A stretch of 6,766 nucleotides of DNA from Chloracidobacterium sp. UBA3360 (GTDB lineage Bacteria > Acidobacteriota > Blastocatellia > Pyrinomonadales > Pyrinomonadaceae). The translations under genes and the position numbers were made by a program. This document shows positions 5,271-6,766 of the stretch, piece by piece. How positions within the stretch are numbered: position 1 is the stretch's first letter; the number at the start of each line of letters is the position of its first letter. The notes under the pieces were generated by a model that was not told the DNA's origin, made no database searches, and saw only the letters and a program-made list of their open reading frames with translations. The stretch is from contig DEQS01000089.1 of assembly GCA_002360555.1 (NCBI GenBank), forward strand, positions 1-6,766. Reading direction: 5' to 3'.

Positions 5271-6278
5271 TTAATTAGCTTGGCTCGCGGATGCGGGATC
5301 GGTGTTATCGGCGATCGATGTTGTCAGTTCGGCGCCGGTTACTGAGGCTGTACCTTTTTTCATGACGACGATGCCGCCCGCGTGATTGGCTATTATTGCA
5401 GCGTCGGCAAAGCTCATCCCCGACGCAAGTCCCAATGTATAAGCTGCAATGACCGTGTCGCCGGCACCTGTGACATCGACCGGCTCGGTCCCTCCGACGG
5501 CGTCGATCTGGAGCGGTGATTGTCCCGTTTCAAAAAGCTGCACGCCGCGATTGCCGTTTGTCACCAGCAGAGACTTGAGCCCAAGCCGCGCACAAAGCTG
5601 CCCGCAATCATCAGCCCTAAAATCTTCGCCCAGAATCTGAGCGACCTCGTCGCTATTTGGCGTCGCGCTGGTTGCCCCAATAAAACTCTCGAGCCGGAAA
5701 CGCGAATCAACGACGAGGGGTATCCCGCGTCCTTGCGATATCGCTAAAGCGTCGGCAAAGATCTCAGGAAATACTGCGCCGTAATTATAGTCAGAGATGA
5801 TGATCGCGTCGGCATTTGGTCCGGCCGCCCAGAGGCTGTCGCGAAGCTTTTGCTTTGTCGCGGCGTCGAGGTCGGGCGACGCTTCGTAGTCGATGCGTAT
5901 CACCTGTTGACGGGCGGCATAATGCTGACCGGCAAGCACGCGAACCTTTGTCGTTGTGGTGAGCAACGCATCAGTGACGATATGGTCGGTAGCGATACCA
6001 GAATGACCCAGCGCATCGAGCAGCAGCTTGCCGTTAGCATCCTGCCCTGCGAGTCCGATCAACACTGGCTTGCCGCCAAGCGACGCAACGTTTACTGCTG
6101 CATTTGCCGCCGAGCCGGGAACCGTTTTGGTCGTATCGTGACGCAAGATAAATACGGGTGCCTCACGCGAAACGCGCGAGATCGTTCCGTTTAGAAACTG
6201 ATCGGCCACGAGGTCGCCGATAATGACGACGGCTTTCTGCGGAAAGGTATGGTTGATGATGTTTGTCAGATCGGCCAT
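5271..6278 (-). CDS. rfaE1: D-glycero-beta-D-manno-heptose-7-phosphate kinase
   Basis: This 335-residue PfkB/ribokinase-family sugar kinase phosphorylates D-glycero-beta-D-manno-heptose 7-phosphate at C1 in ADP-heptose synthesis. It aligns by eye along the whole kinase half of E. coli HldE: VVIIGDLVADQF (17-28), SRVSREAPV (34-42, HldE SRISPEAPV), PGSAANAAVNVASLGG (54-69), SDYNYG (162-167), TPNSDE (206-211) and the PfkB signature DVTGAGDT (268-275), with catalytic base D274. ATG 6278 is preferred, with a weak GAG about 9 bases upstream. A TTG two codons earlier (6284) would leave no room for a ribosome site. The C-terminal tail after about residue 320 is polar and probably disordered. The next gene, 6 bases on, is rfaE2. 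Phosphatase and epimerase genes for the pathway (gmhB, hldD) are not in the window. Confidence 0.94.
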   Translation of the reverse strand: MADLTNIINHTFPQKAVVIIGDLVADQFLNGTISRVSREAPVFILRHDTTKTVPGSAANAAVNVASLGGKPVLIGLAGQDANGKLLLDALGHSGIATDHIVTDALLTTTTKVRVLAGQHYAARQQVIRIDYEASPDLDAATKQKLRDSLWAAGPNADAIIISDYNYGAVFPEIFADALAISQGRGIPLVVDSRFRLESFIGATSATPNSDEVAQILGEDFRADDCGQLCARLGLKSLLVTNGNRGVQLFETGQSPLQIDAVGGTEPVDVTGAGDTVIAAYTLGLASGMSFADAAIIANHAGGIVVMKKGTASVTGAELTTSIADNTDPASASQAN

Positions 6279-6296
6279 TTGCAATACTCAAAAGCT

Positions 6297-6302
6297 ACTA
6301 TA
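6297..6302 (-). promoter_or_regulatory. Possible -10 element for rfaE1
   Basis: On the minus strand this reads TATAGT, 18 bases before the rfaE1 ATG, in a short AT-rich stretch. No convincing -35 hexamer lies at the right distance. It would give a leader of about 12 bases. A promoter in this 95-base gap is expected if the upstream gene terminates there. Confidence 0.25.
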
Positions 6303-6314
6303 ATTCCTCGCGGG

Positions 6315-6343
6315 AAACAAAAATGGCCGGAGCATTAAGCCCC
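6315..6343 (-). terminator. Weak candidate Rho-independent terminator after the repeat protein
   Basis: On the minus strand, GGGGC TTAAT GCTCC forms a 5-pair stem (one G-T) with a 5-base loop. It is followed by GGCC and then ATTTTTGTTT. It lies about 30 bases after the stop of the upstream DxDGD protein and before rfaE1, where a terminator would be expected. The stem is short and four bases separate it from the T-rich run, so this is tentative. Confidence 0.35.
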
Positions 6344-6373
6344 AACCACTTAAGATCTGGTATGCAATATTAA

Positions 6374-6766
6374 TTAACGTGTTTGATAGCTCGCGATCGG
6401 GTAATCGTTTATGACGCCCCAAGCAAAGCTTGACGTGGTCATCGTCAGCGCGTTAATGATCGTAAACGTCTGGGTCGAATTATCCCAAACCGCAAGATCC
6501 GTCCGGTTATCGCCATCGTAGTCGTTCTGAGCGTTATACGATGTGCCCGTAATTCCCAGGTCGACAACCACCGCGGTTGTGTCGGAGCTGCGTCGGATGA
6601 GCCACGTGAGCGGGTCGGTCTGCAGCTTGCCCTCGCGAAGCACAGCGTAATCGGTTTTGAAATCACCGTCATAATCACCAGCGATGATCAGGTCGCCGTT
6701 AAGTCCCCAGGCAACAGATTCCTGCAGCCCGGTCGAGCTCAATTTAGTGATAAATGTCGTCAGCCC
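6374..6766 (-). CDS. DxDGD-repeat (FG-GAP/VCBS-like) protein, C-terminal part
   Basis: The frame is open to the right edge, so only the last 130 residues are seen. Two tandem units of about 51 residues are visible. Each has an acidic calcium-loop-like motif, DYDGDFKTD (fragment residues 31-39) and DYDGDNRTD (82-90), followed by a hydrophobic (Y/L)AV strand. The units also share a WG...D element before the acidic loop and a W-I-RSS type strand after the first. Such repeats (FG-GAP/VCBS type, beta-propeller blades) occur in secreted or surface proteins and bind calcium. A third unit begins (WGVINDYPIASYQTR) but stops before its acidic loop. TTG 6742 is inside the frame and is not the real start. 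The full protein is probably large and exported, but its signal and function lie outside the window. Confidence 0.85.
   Translation of the reverse strand, partial: GLTTFITKLSSTGLQESVAWGLNGDLIIAGDYDGDFKTDYAVLREGKLQTDPLTWLIRRSSDTTAVVVDLGITGTSYNAQNDYDGDNRTDLAVWDNSTQTFTIINALTMTTSSFAWGVINDYPIASYQTR

Overview
The window looks like chromosomal DNA of a Gram-negative bacterium with moderate GC. Two adjacent genes make the ADP-heptose precursor of lipopolysaccharide, several small proteins carry Sec signal peptides, and one end holds a secreted protein with DxDGD repeats. This mix, together with the period-10 CGCAGATAAA intergenic repeat, suggests an Acidobacteriota (Blastocatellia-like) genome. That assignment is an inference from style; no marker gene settles it. 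No rRNA, tRNA, CRISPR array, transposase or phage gene was seen.

Left part (1-1009). A secreted Asn/Tyr/Arg-rich protein runs off the left edge on the minus strand. It has a strong Shine-Dalgarno (SD) sequence and, about 60 bases upstream of its start, a near-consensus sigma-54 (-24/-12) promoter. Upstream of it on the same strand is a small three-helix membrane protein (467-859), which is divergent from the next gene.

Central plus-strand block (1010-3301). A predicted DEDDy 3'-5' exonuclease related to the PolB exonuclease domain is followed after 7 bases by a beta-class SPPY-type DNA methyltransferase. No restriction endonuclease is recognisable beside it. An exported 180-residue protein of unknown function follows. 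The block ends tail-to-tail with rsmE, with a 4-base overlap and no terminator between them.

Right minus-strand block (6766-3298, read right to left). The order is the end of a repeat-containing surface or secreted protein, rfaE1 (heptose-7-phosphate kinase), rfaE2 (heptose-1-phosphate adenylyltransferase), an unrecognised helical 190-residue protein, and rsmE (16S rRNA m3U1498 methyltransferase). RfaE1 and RfaE2 carry out steps that are fused in E. coli HldE. Two different inverted repeats bracket the 190-residue gene. One is a long hairpin built from a CGCAGATAAA motif. The other is a purine/pyrimidine hairpin that also encodes the last residues of RfaE2.

The points most worth a second look are the exonuclease-methyltransferase pair, the sigma-54 promoter, and the two inverted-repeat elements. 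Nothing here proves a new system.
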